A DNA stretch of 30,510 nt, taken from a virus. The notes under the pieces are model-generated. The model worked only from the letters and a program-made list of their open reading frames with translations. It did not search any database and was not told the origin of the DNA. Both the position numbers and the translations under genes were made by a program. Shown one piece after another: positions 29,883 to 30,510 of the stretch. The stretch covers positions 1 to 30,510 of IMG/VR virus record IMGVR_UViG_3300047678_000819. One strand, written 5' to 3'. Within the stretch, counting starts at the first letter, position 1. Each line of letters opens with the position of its first letter.

Positions 29883-30510
29883 GCTTCGCTTCCTGCCCAG
29901 TGAATTCCTGCCATCGCCGGACGATCACGTCACAGTACTTTGGCTCCAGTTCAATCACTCGCGCCTGCCGTCCTGTTTTCTGGCACGCGATTAATGTGGT
30001 TCCGGACCCACCGAAGGGATCGAGAATCGTATCGCGCGTCTTGCTGCTGTTCCGGAGCGCGCGCTCGACGAGTTCCACCGGCTTCATGGTCGGGTGCTCC
30101 AGACTCGCCATGGGCCGCTTGATGAACCACACGTCGCCCTGGTTCCGGTCGCCGCACCAGAAGTGCTGCGTCCCGTCGCGCCAGCCATACAGGATCGGCT
30201 CATACATCCTCTGGTAGTCCGACCGGCCCAACGTGAAATGGTGCTTCGCCCAGATCACGAACGTAGACCAGTGGCCTCCGGCATCGGTGAACGCCCGGAA
30301 AAGCGTGTGCAGTTCCGACGAGGACATGCACATGTAGATCGCGCCCTTCGTCATCGCGAGCATGTTGGCCGAGGCCTCGCGCAGGAACTCATAGAACTTG
30401 CCGCCGAGAGCATCGTTGTCGATGGTGAGCTTCTTCGCCGTCTTGCCTTCATAGGCGACGTTGTACGGTGGATCGGTGAACGCCATGTCAGCGAGCCCGC
30501 CAGCCAAGAC
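29821..30510 (-). CDS. DNA methyltransferase, beta class (N6-adenine or N4-cytosine), partial
   Basis: The gene runs off the right edge, so its N-terminus is missing and about 229 residues are visible. The motif order is that of beta-class DNA methyltransferases: catalytic 'TDPPYNV' (motif IV) at the start, 'HPTMKPVEL' in the middle, and the SAM-binding 'LDPFGGSGTTLIACQ' (motif I) near the C-terminus. It belongs to the N6_N4 Mtase family. Phage versions often carry an upstream ParB-like domain, which would be outside the window. No cognate restriction enzyme is visible, so it is probably a solitary phage methyltransferase for host-mimic modification or regulation. The target sequence is unknown. 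The 3' end overlaps the 71-aa gene. Confidence 0.92.
   Translation of the reverse strand, partial: VLAGGLADMAFTDPPYNVAYEGKTAKKLTIDNDALGGKFYEFLREASANMLAMTKGAIYMCMSSSELHTLFRAFTDAGGHWSTFVIWAKHHFTLGRSDYQRMYEPILYGWRDGTQHFWCGDRNQGDVWFIKRPMASLEHPTMKPVELVERALRNSSKTRDTILDPFGGSGTTLIACQKTGRQARVIELEPKYCDVIVRRWQEFTGQEAKLEADGRSYSAVAAERSAVAA

Noticed and set aside
1-30510. CRISPR arrays, tRNA or rRNA genes, insertion sequences, attachment sites
   Set aside because: I saw no regularly spaced repeats, no cloverleaf-like segments, no transposase or integrase gene and no terminal inverted repeats.

Overview
The window is almost entirely the late (packaging, head and tail) region of a lambda-like siphovirus, most likely an integrated prophage of a high-GC Gram-negative bacterium. 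No integrase, attachment site, tRNA or flanking chromosomal gene is visible, so the prophage state is inferred. GC counted on sample lines is about 65% in structural genes. The host cannot be fixed from sequence. The DUF3489 gene and the general style of the proteins fit Acidobacteriota (Bryobacter/Solibacter type) or an alphaproteobacterium, and I hold this loosely.

Nearly all genes are on the minus strand, so the phage order runs from high to low coordinates. At the right edge are a truncated beta-class DNA methyltransferase and a small overlapping protein. Next comes a two-gene plus-strand island (29642-28783): a DUF3489 protein with a Lys/Ala-rich histone-H1-like N-terminus and a 103-aa unknown. 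Each is preceded by a copy of the same 38-bp hairpin-bearing leader repeat. Packaging and head genes follow: terminase small subunit, GpA-type large subunit, gpW-like connector, lambda-type portal, S49 prohead protease with a nested scaffold, DUF2190 decoration protein, major capsid protein, two unknown structural proteins and an FII-like joiner. The tail module is a Z/U-like pair, a 53-aa small protein, the tail tube protein, a G / G-T tail assembly chaperone pair joined by a -1 frameshift site (CCCAAAC), a 1105-aa tape measure, an M-like protein, several small tail-tip or fibre proteins, a LamG protein, and a 1268-aa protein that fuses M-, L- and J-like regions.

Downstream of the tail tip is a gene with no structural role that I can see (6419-7510). 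It has its own ribosome binding site and lower GC, and it carries a candidate PD-(D/E)XK-type nuclease core (E...GAD...QxK). It looks like cargo, possibly a defence gene. After it come a 1177-aa tail protein with a possible glycosidase-like barrel, a 675-aa HxH-type tail fibre, a 116-aa phage protein, and a 105-aa 'MSGSGGG' protein after a relatively AT-rich spacer, which is a second cargo candidate.

No lysis genes, integrase, repressor, replication genes, CRISPR or RNA genes are present. Only four intergenic stretches exceed about 60 bp: 319-441 (AT-rich leader), 7511-7638 (leader of the cargo gene), 28690-28782 (divergent control region with repeat copy 1) and 29224-29330 (terminator plus repeat copy 2). 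No stretch over 300 bases lacks a gene.
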